Shown here in pieces: positions 26,355-36,522 of a stretch of 64,000 nt of DNA; positions within the stretch are counted from its first letter, which is position 1; every line of letters starts with the position of its first letter. The stretch is taken from contig JANVFP010000021.1 in assembly GCA_027919835.1 (NCBI GenBank), forward strand, positions 186,001 to 250,000. Reading direction: 5' to 3'. The DNA comes from Lentinula raphanica. Taxonomy: Eukaryota > Basidiomycota > Agaricomycetes > Agaricales > Omphalotaceae. The notes under the pieces are model-generated. The model was not told where the DNA came from. It did no database searches and worked only from the letters and a program-made list of their open reading frames with translations. The position numbers and the translations under genes were made by a program.

Positions 26355-29300
26355 TTACCCTTCGCACTCTGGCTCCCTGCCCAACACTTGTCCCAGTTTC
26401 TGCTTGACCTCACCGACGTTCTCAGAAAGATTCCAACTCAAGAACCTGCGGCATATCGATTCTGCCTCCTCTAGTTCCGCCGCTTCCTTTTCCGACATCC
26501 GTTCGTCAAGTAGTCGGCCAATCTCGTAGGTGGATAGCAACTGACTGACAAACCATGCAATAAACGGTAAGGAGCCGATGAATTTGAGCAAGTTTTGATG
26601 ATGGTTACCTGACATATCGCGCTCTTTGTACTAAACGGGAGGGGATACCGAACAACTCGGCGCATTTGGCGGCATGCGAGTCCAGAGACAATCCCTCCAT
26701 CACCCTACGATCTCTTGAGATCATACCAGGCGACTGCGAAAGTACGAGCAGACTGACCTGTAAAGATAAGTTATCTCTTCACGCGGTTCTTCTTGCGTCG
26801 TCGCACTGCCTGGCCTGGCTGTAGAGGGAGTGGTAGACAGACTCCTAGAGCTGATGGAGTTACCGGGGTTCTCTGTTTCTATGATCTTTCCATCTCGGGA
26901 CGTGAACATAACTTGCATATGTAGGAAAGAGATGGGAACTGATTTTGGGTCCAAAATTTCCTCCCTAAAGACATCGTGGAAGTGTGTTGCAACCAATACT
27001 TTTGGACAGTCCAATTTCCTCGATAGAAGATGCTTGATGACGCCGCAAAGAAGACCCGCGCCATCTACGGAAACCGAAACAGATTTTTTGAGAATGGGGT
27101 GAACACGGATTTGTTCAGTATGATCACAGATTGAACTAAACATAGGGCACCAGCCTGTTGGTAGAGTCCCTTTTCCAAACTCGTCTAACAGGATGAGAGA
27201 ACGACCAGTGCAATTGCGAAGCGCCAGTGACACTTGATTCAGGTCGATCATGAATGCTGATTGCACCTAGGATCAGTCCAAGTGATTTGAGTGATATTCT
27301 TGATACTGATGAACGAAAGACTTGATGTCACTTTTGAGACAGATTCCCTGGTGGAAATCCGGGTAAAGACTATGAGTTTTCATGACTCAGTGTTCTTCTC
27401 AGCACTCGGGGCTGAGTTGTCCTTACTCTTGTCTACGATGCCTAGAGTTGCTTCCTCTGCCGGTACAAAGCATCCAATTTGAGCCATATATTGGATAAGG
27501 GCAATCTGCTTGAGATACACGCTCTTCCCGCATGCATTTGCTCCTGTACACATCAGAACACTGTTCCAAATTTTCAATTCGTTCTCTTCCAGTGCTGTAT
27601 CGGAATCAGTTGAATCCTTGAACATTGAGTAACGGCCATCGCCCCCTGTAATACGAGCGTCGTTGGGAACAAACGTGTCGACTACCAACTCTTGCAAGGG
27701 ATGTCTAAGTTGAATAGTCAAAAATGTAAACCTTGAGATCTTCGTAACAGATAGCGACCGAGACTCCCCTTCCTTTTACAATATCAATGACATTGTCTTC
27801 GACCATGACCGGCCTCCGATAATCGTAAGCCCTAGCGACATCTGCAAAAGCAAGCAAGCAATCCAGCTCAGCACAAACGTCGCATGCATGGGACATTGCC
27901 ACATCATGAACTAATATCTCTTCCAGCAATGCTTGGACAATCTCGATCTCTCGGTCGACGATCAGTGAATGTAGATCCCCAATGTGAGCATCCATATCTA
28001 TGACTATCATCAGCACATACGAAGCAACCTCATGTGTACTATACCTCACCGTGCATCTCTTGCGACTTGAGATAGACGTGTGATCTGTGCAGACCTGTCA
28101 GAAAAGGAATGTTCAAAGAAGTTACTAACGAGAACATACTCCGAGGAGAACTGCAAATTTGAACAAGATCAAATCAAGCTAGCAAGAGAGCGTGCTGCGA
28201 TTACCTGAAAGCTCCAGCCATCGATTACTTGAACTCCTACTTCACTTCTCCATTCGTCTCGCATGGGAACACAGATGAGAAATCCTGTTACGAGTTTCAG
28301 TCGTTGTATAGGAAATTCTCGGGTGTACGTACCCAGTTGAGGGAAATACACAATGTTGAGAGAAGATGCATATTCTGGGGGAACAACTTGAGATATCCTT
28401 TCTGCAACTTTGGACTGTCGGCCAACGTCATTTCTACATTGAGCGTGAAACGGTCAAAGGTTCGAACCAAGACGCTGTCAATCCCATGATACACATGTTT
28501 CCTGTTGTCCAACTCCTCGTCAATATGCGGACGAACGCATACTCTTCTAGCTTCAGCAGACTCTTCCCAGTCAATCTAGATCTTGTTGAGTACAGCAAAG
28601 CACCTTGACTTTTCAAAATGAACACTGACGATGTCGTTGATCTTGGTCCCGACTTCTCTAAAACAAGCAATGTCCAAGGCTGAAAAGAGCTAATTGAAAT
28701 CAGATCAAACAGCGAAGACAGGACCTTGGCAATGTGTACACTTACATTTTTTACAATATCAAGGTGTGACGCCTCATGAAGTTCACTCAGAGTTTCTTTC
28801 AACATTGCGCACAGGACAGTGAACTGAAGAAACGAATAGAAGTATCAACGACGACAATGCTCGTGGTATTGATAGCAAACATTCTACCTTGAGCAACCCT
28901 TGCCATTCGCCGACTTTTGCCTTTCCGCTGCGCAGGATACTCAGCATACGTGGGACATTCTTGATTCCCTTAAGATGTCCATTGAGGGTATTAGCAGTGG
29001 TAATGTTCTCCGGTTGAAGAAAGCACTCGACAGCATCATGGCGGGAATTGATGACCGACAAAGAGAGCGACGGCCGAAGCAGCCATGAACGCATGAGGAC
29101 TCTGCCTAAGGTGGTGTTGGTGACATTCAAGATTCCTGCTCGACGTAGATGGTTGATTAGAAAGATTGATTGACGCGGAAGAAACTGACCAGCGAGCGAA
29201 AGACCTTCTTTGGTCTTAGTAGAGTGCATTGAGGCGTGGTCTTCATTTTCGAATATTTGCAACGAACTATTGATCCTTGTGTCGGTTCGGTAGGCGGTAT

Positions 29301-30563
29301 GGTGCGGAAAGAAACTCACAACAGAGCGTCTGCGTTAATTTGCATCACTTCATTCCTGTATAGCCATGAGCAAATGATGAAACACCATGATAGATTTGAG
29401 CAACCAACAGAGCGAGACACTCAATGTCACGGACTTCTAGACCTCGGATGCCCTCATCTTCAAAGTCATTGACAGCTCGTTCACGCACTAGATGGTCGAG
29501 TAGTGCTCCAACAGACGCCATCTAAAAAAAGCATGTTCGACTGTGAATCTTCGCGGAAGGCCACAATGTGAGCGTACACAAAGCGGCGAAGACTGTAAAG
29601 ATGCATAATTGGATAATCGTATGGACGCATTCCATCGCTTCGTAGTTGGATCGCGCATCGCATCTCTGCGCTTCGCCATGAAATCGTACGCGTTTCTAGA
29701 GGTAGAAGAGACATCATCTGACGAAGGTATCGAGTTGAGATCCTCATTGTGTGGCAATTCCGAAAGCAGTTGCAGAGACATCAACCTATCCTTTCCCTTC
29801 GTGGCAGAAAATTCTTTGTTGGGTCTGATTTGGAATATACCGTTGGAACCTTCCACTGACTCAAAACAGTCAATATATGCGTGCGCTGAATCATTTTGGA
29901 GCAATACCGAAGTCTCGAGCCACATCTACAAACGTATCGTCGGATCTCGAGCTGGTGAGTACGACATCCGGGCTTGCTTGTTCCAGAACTGAAAGGATCG
30001 TTCAGAAGAATTCGAGAATCGAGTTGAGCACTGTTTTTACCCATCTTCGTGAGGTCAAAATGAGACGTCTCCTCAGTATCTTCCAGCACATATATCATGC
30101 ATTTGATAGGATCGTAATACGCCATGCCAACGCGACGGCTATCGAATAAGGGAGATTCTTCAACTGAGTTGACGCGATGAAGAACTTTGCATACTTTTGA
30201 CACCACGCAGTCAAATAGATCTATAAGAGGTTGCAATCAAATGAAATCAGGGAAGTATTTCATCAGATCACTGACTTTGTTTATCCCAGCATCTTCAGTA
30301 TCAAGAGAGTCTACATTCTCTTCAGTTTCTGCTTCTGCAGTGCCTTCCATTGTTTCGTCCATGGTGGGATCCTCGGTAGCACTGCGATGACTTCCTTCCC
30401 ATCGGACTTTCTTCCTCAACGCAGGAGGAACCGTCTCATCGTCATCTTCGGATGAAACATGCTCTTCGTTGGCGTTGGTGGCAGGAGCCGGTGTACCATG
30501 TTTCCTGGGTGCGCGTAGTTTGCGTTTTCGGTTCTGTCCTCTACCTTTGTAATAGTCAGGCAT
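26355..30563 (-). CDS. MSH5: MutS homologue 5 (meiotic crossover factor)
   Basis: A multi-exon gene for MSH5, which pairs with MSH4 to stabilise Holliday junction intermediates in meiosis and has no mismatch-repair role. The chosen start, ATG 30561-30563, opens a basic then acidic disordered leader (MPDYYKGRGQNRKRKL). Conserved blocks are GMAYYDPIKCMIYVLEDTEE, TSHFDLTKM, SPDVVLTSSRSDDTFVDVA, IFQIRPNKEFSATKGKDRL and the lever region (GLSLAGQFLPRQSIFLINHL). The core domain reads LGRVLMRSWLLRPSLSLSVI. The ATPase has Walker A TGANACGKSVYLKQ, Walker B SLILLDEFGKGT and VLVATHFHDVF. The C-terminal helix-turn-helix is MSEKEAAELEEAESICRRFL, ending at TAA 26355. Introns are many, and exact joins in the first 700 bp are uncertain. 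In-frame Met codons lie upstream of 30563, but they sit in or near the retrotransposon. The element begins 100 bp upstream of this ATG. Confidence 0.88.
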
Positions 30564-30663
30564 CCTATTGGTAGACGCGGCGATGTTGCGTGGTCGAGGT
30601 GGTGCAACGAAGAGAATGTGGCGCAACCTTCGCGAGAACGTGATCGTTAGAATTGATTGATGA

Positions 30664-30767
30664 TCCATCCTCGTCTGTCGCAAGTCGTACATGCAACGAA
30701 CTACGAACCTGGGGGTTGGGGGGTGCCGAGCGTTAGCTCGGTTAATCGCAGGAAAGACACGCCGCTC
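30664..30767 (-). repeat. Split direct repeat B2 of the Ngaro-like element
   Basis: A 104-bp unit (tccatcctcgtctgtcgc ... gacacgccgctc on the plus strand), identical to 31104-31207. It is the outer 3' end of the element and abuts host DNA upstream of MSH5. Confidence 0.92.
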
Positions 30768-30937
30768 GGGCGGGTGGGATTCCGCTAGTTCGTAGCCCAT
30801 ATTCTGTACATACTACTAGTATATAATTCAGATTCCATTGCTTTACTTTGACTCTATCACTGGTGGAAAGAGTGAACTGAGATTCATTAATGATGTGTGA
30901 TACTGTATAGATAAAGGGGTGGGTTGCTGGGAGGGTT
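30768..30937. other. Spacer between repeats A2 and B2 of the element
   Basis: 170 bp that is not repeated elsewhere in the window. It separates the second A copy from the terminal B copy. No open frame or motif was recognised. Confidence 0.5.
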
Positions 30938-31103
30938 AAAGTAGATATTCGAAAGGACTGGTATGGAAAGACTGTTTGTCTTCGACTGTAGGTGATGGAG
31001 CAGAAGAGAGAAGAGAGAGTCGTATGATATAACATTCTGACTAATTACTGTTTGCTTGCCGCTCGGCTGGACGTCGATGCTTATGAATCAGCATCTTAGC
31101 TAT
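30938..31103 (-). repeat. Split direct repeat A2 of the Ngaro-like element
   Basis: A 166-bp unit from aaagtagatattcg to cttagctat, identical to 35829-35994. Its outer end joins B1 directly, as expected of the internal B1-A2 junction of split direct repeat elements. Confidence 0.92.
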
Positions 31104-31207
31104 TCCATCCTCGTCTGTCGCAAGTCGTACATGCAACGAACTACGAACCTGGGGGTTGGGGGGTGCCGAGCGTTAGCTCGGTTAATCGCAGGAAAGACAC
31201 GCCGCTC
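31104..31207 (-). repeat. Split direct repeat B1 of the Ngaro-like element
   Basis: A 104-bp unit identical to 30664-30767. It starts 61 bp past the recombinase stop codon. Confidence 0.92.
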
Positions 31208-31267
31208 ACCCAAAAACAGGCACTAACCTTGTGGCGTGGCTAACGACACCACCCCCCAACTCAAAGG

Positions 31268-32461
31268 TTATGCAGCCAACCGCTCTGGTAAATGTGTCGC
31301 TGGTCCCATGTGTCTGGAAGCGATCTGCTCGAAGGCCCTTATATATGTTTCGTAAGCCATGGACTTCCATCTACCTGCCAGCCTGACTATCTCCGGGTCA
31401 ATCTTTTGCGCCAAATAGTAAGATGCTCCTCCGATCCTGAATGAATGTCCGAACGTTGTGCCCCATCCATGTGCCTGCAGAATTTCGTTGATTCTCCCCA
31501 GTGCCTTGGCTTTGGTCATTGGACGGATGTTCTTGTCTTTGTCCCTCCATGAAAACAGTGGGTCCGAAGACCCAGCGGGAACAACTCTGGCAAGATTCCT
31601 GAGCGCTCGGATTGGGCTGAGACCACTATCTCCGGTAAGAAAGATACTCTGGATTTCTCCGGGTTTTGCTGTCTTGGCATGTCGCAACTCTAGCTTGATG
31701 TACTCCACTCCGTCTAGATCATGGCCAACAATTGCATCGACCCTTCGTAGATGCTTATCCACGTCGAAGCAACTCCTGGACTTTACGGCCACTTCTCCAA
31801 AACGCATCATACCCCAGAAGGCTGCGGTGGCCATTGCCCATATGCAGGCGTCGAATGGATCTGTCATAACCAGTGTATCTGCGAGGGCTTCGAGCATCTT
31901 CAGTGTTATTGGGGGGCGAATCGGACGTGTTCGGGCTCCAAATGCCTTTGTCAAGCCTCTAAGTGAGAAATTCAATCTCTCGTGGTCACTCTCTGATAGC
32001 GGATCCGGCCATCCTTGAGCGAAGTGCCATGCTCTAATCCCAGAGATGTAGGACTTGACCGTGCTGACGGCAACTGGTTCGAAGGGCGTTGAACTAGATA
32101 TGCCATCTGGTAAGGAATGAGGATCCGAGGCTGCCCATAACGCAAAGGAGTGGATGACACTGAATGATGCCGGTAACCTGTCTTCTTCCTTCACTGAGAA
32201 GATATCGCAGAAAAGGTGGTATTTCCGAAGACCCGCCCCGTAGCTCTTGGTGTCATGTAGTGAGTGCTCCGCTGCCAAGCCAGCTAGAAATGAGATTACT
32301 GGATCACCGATGGTAGAAGCTGGTGGTATATTTACGCCGGTCCATTTGAATATCCTCTGACCTGCCGTACAGTTTGGCCTGAGGGATGATGGCTTCAGTT
32401 GGGGTACTGGTGGAAAGGGTGGAAGGGGTTCGGACTCGCTCCGGGATGCCCTCATCGACAT
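31268..32461 (-). CDS. Retrotransposon tyrosine recombinase (YR)
   Basis: This encodes the site-specific recombinase that integrates a circular cDNA copy. The chosen start is ATG 32459-32461 (MSMRASRSESEP); the second in-frame ATG at 32453-32455 overlaps the RT-RNase H stop as ATGA. The product is about 397 residues. A SAM-like core-binding segment (SFLAGLAAEHSLHDTKSYGA; SYISGIRAWHFAQGW) precedes the catalytic domain. The catalytic residues are Arg in WGMMRFGEVAV, the strand YIKLELRHAKTAKPGE, His and Arg in FGHSFRIGGASYYLAQ, and Tyr in LAGRWKSMAYETYIRAF. The R...HxxR...Y tetrad is complete, so the enzyme looks competent. The same frame stays open further upstream through the RNase H region, but that reading there is out of frame with RNase H and is chance. 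Confidence 0.88.
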   Translation of the reverse strand: MSMRASRSESEPLPPFPPVPQLKPSSLRPNCTAGQRIFKWTGVNIPPASTIGDPVISFLAGLAAEHSLHDTKSYGAGLRKYHLFCDIFSVKEEDRLPASFSVIHSFALWAASDPHSLPDGISSSTPFEPVAVSTVKSYISGIRAWHFAQGWPDPLSESDHERLNFSLRGLTKAFGARTRPIRPPITLKMLEALADTLVMTDPFDACIWAMATAAFWGMMRFGEVAVKSRSCFDVDKHLRRVDAIVGHDLDGVEYIKLELRHAKTAKPGEIQSIFLTGDSGLSPIRALRNLARVVPAGSSDPLFSWRDKDKNIRPMTKAKALGRINEILQAHGWGTTFGHSFRIGGASYYLAQKIDPEIVRLAGRWKSMAYETYIRAFEQIASRHMGPATHLPERLAA

Positions 32462-34184
32462 GACTCTAGTTTGAGTATTAAGTGTTCTGGCAAAGGTATG
32501 TCGACTTGGACTCGAGCAGTAGGGAAGCCCTTCAAGAAACGGGGTATGTCCCCCCTGGAAAGTGCATCGGATACATTGTCTCTTGTCGAGACATACTCCG
32601 TCACAAGTCTGATGCCCTGTCTTGCCTGCAACCGGTACAAGTGCTTGAGTATTTTGTTGGTTTCCCTGCTTCGTGACCTCCCCTTGTTGACGACGAAAAC
32701 GATACCCGAATTGTCTGATCGCACTCTGTATGAAGCACCTGCCGGCGGTGAACATGTCAGCCCAAGAAATGACAGTCAAATGAAGCTGCTCTGCTGCAGC
32801 AACAGTACCTCTCGAAAGCATTGACTCCTGTATGGCCATCCTGACACCCAGCTCTACTGCGACTGCCTCGGCCCATCCTATATCGAACTCCTGCTTTGGC
32901 CCCACATGGAAACCATCCGCATACCGCCAACAGGCATAGTATGGCCCAATCACCACTCCTATCCCAAAGGAAGTACTGGCATCTCCCCACCACTGGATGT
33001 CCAGTGGCTGTAGTGGTGCGATCGGAATATGCTTGTCGGACACCTGTATGATGTAACGGACCCAGTCTAAGTCCTTCAGAACTGACGGTGGTGGTTCTCG
33101 GCGGATGTGTGACGAATAGAATGATTCCGCAAATAGTGAGATTGAACGAAGGAAAGGTCTGATAAGTTTGAATATACAAGAAACGTGGACTAGCTTCCCG
33201 TGAAGACTTGCCGCTTCCGAAGCCAAAAACGATGCCTCTACGTTCAGCCACTCCGCTATAAGGGCTTCGACTTTCTCCAGTTTCTCTTGTGGGAGTGCTA
33301 CTGTCTTGGCTTCTAGGTCCCAGTCGAAACCGGTGTAACGCTGCGTTGATGCGAACCTGCGAACCTTGACGAGGCTCCAAGGAACCCCTACATCCCCGGT
33401 TGTGGCCATGAACTCTTCCTCCGTCCATGTGTGATGGGGAAGACGGACTGCAAAGAAGTCGTCTACCCATTTGACCACTGGTCCCATTCCTTTGGCGTTG
33501 TAGATGTCTACCAACATGTCTGCTATGGACCCAAATACGCCGGCACTCGACGCTAGGCCAAACATCACTGCTCGGTCGACATACACTAAGCCTTCCCAGC
33601 CGACGCACAGGGCAAACTGCTGATCCGGCTTCACTGGTGTTATCCGGTATGCTGCTGTGATGTCGAAGGTTGCTGCTACGCAGCCCGGTGGAAGGGAGAG
33701 GATCAGCTCGCATGTCTGATTGAAGGTTCCCCATGCTGTTGGAAAGTCGTCCGCATTGATTCCGGCATTGACTGAAGGGACCCATTTGTTGTTGCGTGGA
33801 AATGACAAGTCCTGAACCATCCTCAACTTCGATGAGTTTGGTTTGGGGACTAACCCAAGGGGTGACGTTCGAAACGGTCCAATCAAAGATTCCAGCTCCT
33901 CCGGCGTGTAGCCTCTCGAGTAACGTCCTGCTGCCTGTTCTCCTGCTATGTACTCGGAAATGAATGAAGTGTCGAGCAACGAAGATGAATGGTTGTCGAA
34001 ATAAATAAGAATGTGGAATGCTGCCTCTGACCCCTACATCAAACCCTTCTCTTAACCCTATGATTACATCTGACCACTCCTCTGCTAGACCGAGAGACTC
34101 CAGTAACTGCTCGATTCGGTCTGGATCGAGTGGAGTCACCACTGCCCTTGGATCAAGCTGCAAAGCTGCATCCACCGGCGCCAT
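32452..34184 (-). CDS. Retrotransposon reverse transcriptase-RNase H (one apparent frameshift, one predicted intron)
   Basis: The proposed start is ATG 34182-34184 (MAPVDAALQLDPRA), overlapping the end of Gag by about 30 nt. An N-terminal segment (IEQLLESLGLAEEW; IIGLREGFDVGVRGSIPHSY) runs in one frame. At about 33990-34010 the reading must move by +1 to continue as FDNHSSSLLDTSFISEYIAG and the RT domain: RTSPLGLVPKPNSSKLRMVQDLS, CVAATFDITAAYRI, MFGLASSAGVFGSI, and catalytic KWVDDFF. RNase H begins DIQWWGDASTSFGIGVV. A 70-nt intron at 32739-32808 (gtactg donor, ctgac branch, ggcag acceptor) then joins MLSRG to ASYRVRSDNSGIVFVVNKGR and YVSTRDNVSDALSRGDIP. The stop is TGA 32452-32454. With the intron removed and one nucleotide skipped, the total is an exact multiple of three (554 codons). 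Confidence 0.82.
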
Positions 34185-35805
34185 GCGAAGAGGAGTGACA
34201 GAGGCTGCATGCATGGCGGTTGAGGCATGAGTTTCCAAATCTACAATCGGAGCTCCTGGCCCAGTTGAAGCAATACTGCTTACCATTGCTATCCATGAGA
34301 GCATGTTTACTCTTGGTACCTGTCGCAAGGGCTGCGACCGGACGCTTTGCCACCGTCGTCGTAGCGTCACAGACATTGGGCAGGTGGCCCGGGTAACCAC
34401 ACCGAAAGCATCTAACGCTGTCGGGTTCCCTGGCGCGCTTACGAAAAGAACTGGACCCGTTCCGATCGGAATGCCATTGCTTGGACCCTGACGGCGACGA
34501 TGGGGACTGAAACTGCAAGGTCGGCTGGTTTTGCATTGGCTGCGGTGCTGCCTTTGCTGCTAGAATGTTCAGGGCGCGGTCGTCGAGTGTGCTGATGTCG
34601 TGTGTCCAATCTGAAGCTAAAAGCTCCCTCTGAAGGATGTCATACTCGACTGCCTTCTTCCATCCCATCGAGGCAGCTATGTCCCACACAATGGAGTTGT
34701 GCTTCTCCAGAGCATTGGCTCGCTCATTACCGTGGTAGAAGCGGATCCTCTCCACGACGGTTTTGGCTGCCGCGTGCCAATCTACCTCTGAAATCGCTCT
34801 TTCGCTCTTCCTGTCGAGGCCTTTCATGGTGAGGCTACCATCCGCTGCCAAGGCAACCTCTTGATCACCATTCGCGGCCTTAAGACGCGCCGCGGGAGTT
34901 AACGCAGTGTACGGAATGTACTCGAAAAGCTTGCAAGCTTCATCAACCCTCTTCGGGGCGGCTACGATCACCGTAATTAGCAACCTTGTACACATCACTT
35001 TGCTTCAACTGATAGCTGAATGTTACTGCTCATGTGTAACCTGTAGCAGGCTGCGCTGGCCTTTAGCTAGCACTTTACTCATCCATGCTCATCAGCCTGA
35101 GTTCAATCTGACACTCTATTCTTATGGCCTCTATCCATATGAACACCGCCTAACGCGATAGTAACGCCTATAGCGCAATGTACAATGTGCATTGTCCATC
35201 GACCGTTTAGCCTCTAGCTACAAACGAATGCCACACTATGCAACGACAACCTGGCTCTCTAGCCAAATCAAAGATTGGGGATAGTACTCACGTAGACCCA
35301 ATGGCGACGCCTTGTGTCCTGGTATCACCTTCGGCAGAATTACTGCTCTAGTCTTCTTCTTGGGAGCAACTGAGACCGCCGCTGACTCTTTAGCCACTTC
35401 CAGTTCGTCTTGCTCAAGGAACAAGCGGTCCTTATCCGCCGCTGACGCTCCGGGTCCTCGCAAGGCTGCAAGTTGCTGGCGGAGCTCCGCTATCTCCTTC
35501 TCTGCCGCTTCCAACACTGGATCTTTGGCGCTGGGTGCGTCACCTTCGCCGTTCCCATTCTGGCTCTGTCCCGGATTGGCCCCAGCCGTCGCGGCTCCTA
35601 CCTCACTTCCTCCATTTGCCCCTGCGGAGCTTTGCGCCTCTTCTCTTCCTCCAGTCGCTCCAGGCCGGTTCGGTCCTTGGCTTGGAGTGTTCTGAGACGG
35701 TGTCGCACCTGACTGGCTTGAGGCCGGTGTTGGTAGGCGGAGACCTGGATGTCCAAACACGCCAGTGTTGTTGGAAGGTTGAGCTCCTTGATGACCTGAA
35801 GTCAT
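34153..35805 (-). CDS. Retrotransposon Gag-like protein with three zinc motifs (spliced)
   Basis: The start ATG 35803-35805 gives MTSGHQGAQPSNNTG, a Gly/Ala/Asn/Gln-rich disordered region, then a short helix (VLEAAEKEIAELRQQLAALR) and a Lys-rich patch. A consensus donor (gtgagt at 35286-35291) follows VSPLGL-type residues; the best acceptor (gtgatcgtag) is at 34962. Removing this 330-nt intron leaves 441 codons in one frame. Exon 2 is helical (RVDEACKLFEYIPYTALTPA; IVWDIAASMGWKKAVEYDIL). It then has a CCHC zinc knuckle (CFRCGYPGHLPNVC), a CCCH finger with C-x8-C-x5-C-x3-H spacing (from CFNWARSSDC to LNRH), and a second CCHC knuckle (CSLCHSSSHGAGGC). Such nucleocapsid-like proteins package the element RNA. 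The acceptor choice is inferred; a second acceptor near 34998 would also keep the frame. Confidence 0.75.
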
Positions 35806-35828
35806 TGTGAATTAACGATGGAATATAA

Positions 35829-35994
35829 AAAGTAGATATTCGAAAGGACTGGTATGGAAAGACTGTTTGTCTTCGACTGTAGGTGATGGAGCAGAAGAGA
35901 GAAGAGAGAGTCGTATGATATAACATTCTGACTAATTACTGTTTGCTTGCCGCTCGGCTGGACGTCGATGCTTATGAATCAGCATCTTAGCTAT
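35829..35994 (-). repeat. Split direct repeat A1 of the Ngaro-like element
   Basis: 166 bp identical to 30938-31103. It forms the 5' end of the element, beginning 23 bp upstream of the Gag ATG, and abuts host DNA (ctcacgtagcctgg) at 35995. Confidence 0.92.
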
Positions 35995-36000
35995 CTCACG

Positions 36001-36050
36001 TAGCCTGGAACCCAGGGCTCGTAAGGCCGTCGTGCTCGACATGTTTGAAA
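36001..36050. repeat. Left arm of imperfect inverted repeat
   Basis: Its reverse complement aligns with 36523-36570, including about 20 nearly unbroken matching bases around atgtcgagcacg. The outer octamer tagcctgg also recurs inverted at 36613-36620. Confidence 0.55.
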
Positions 36051-36522
36051 CTCCGACGCAATGCCAGGTGCTGCCGGTCGATCAATCTCACGTAACTGAT
36101 ATGACTCTCATACTGACTCTGAGTCTTTTTGCCAATTTCTTCTCTTACATCAAGCTTAATGAATACAGGAAACTGTGTGAAGACAAGCCAGACTCTGAGC
36201 GCAAGAATTCTATGACATGCTGGGTACATTCCTTGCAGGAAACACCAATTTGGCCACCCAGAACACTCAGCTCGGGCCGCTCAGCCAGATTGTACAGATG
36301 TCACCATGTCAGATTTGCATGGCTTTTACAACTCTTGCAAGTGAAGGGACTCCAAGAGAGAGCTGACAGAAGAGTCTGTCATGAAGCTGATTCATTGGCA
36401 TATAAGCTCAAGACAGAGCACATATACAAGACTTACAAGTCAAAGAAAAGAGAATCAACGAGCACGAGCGTGCTATTGCATCAAATTCTCACAGGCCGGC
36501 ATCAAGCGGCAGTGTCAAAATA

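Larger units (their letters stand above)
30664..35994 (-). mobile_element. Ngaro-like tyrosine-recombinase retrotransposon with identical split direct repeats
   Basis: A 5.33-kb element read on the minus strand in the order A1 (35829-35994), Gag, RT-RNase H, YR, B1 (31104-31207), A2 (30938-31103), 170-bp spacer, B2 (30664-30767). A copies are 166 bp and B copies 104 bp; each pair is identical by eye. B1 and A2 abut exactly at 31103/31104. Split direct repeats plus a tyrosine recombinase, rather than LTRs and a DDE integrase, define the DIRS/PAT/Ngaro order. The direct (not inverted) repeats and absence of a methyltransferase fit Ngaro, the group known in basidiomycetes. No target-site duplication was found, as expected for recombinase-mediated insertion. 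Identical repeats indicate a recent insertion, although the RT frame carries one apparent frameshift. Confidence 0.88.

Noticed and set aside
32757..34400. 547-codon minus-strand open frame across the retrotransposon
   Set aside because: Only its first part (34300 to about 34000) carries RT-type sequence; beyond that it is an out-of-frame shadow of the RT domain.
30664..35994. LTR retrotransposon (Gypsy or Copia) reading of the element
   Set aside because: There are no terminal LTRs with TG...CA ends, protease or DDE integrase; the repeats are split (A-B-A-B) and the C-terminal enzyme is a tyrosine recombinase.
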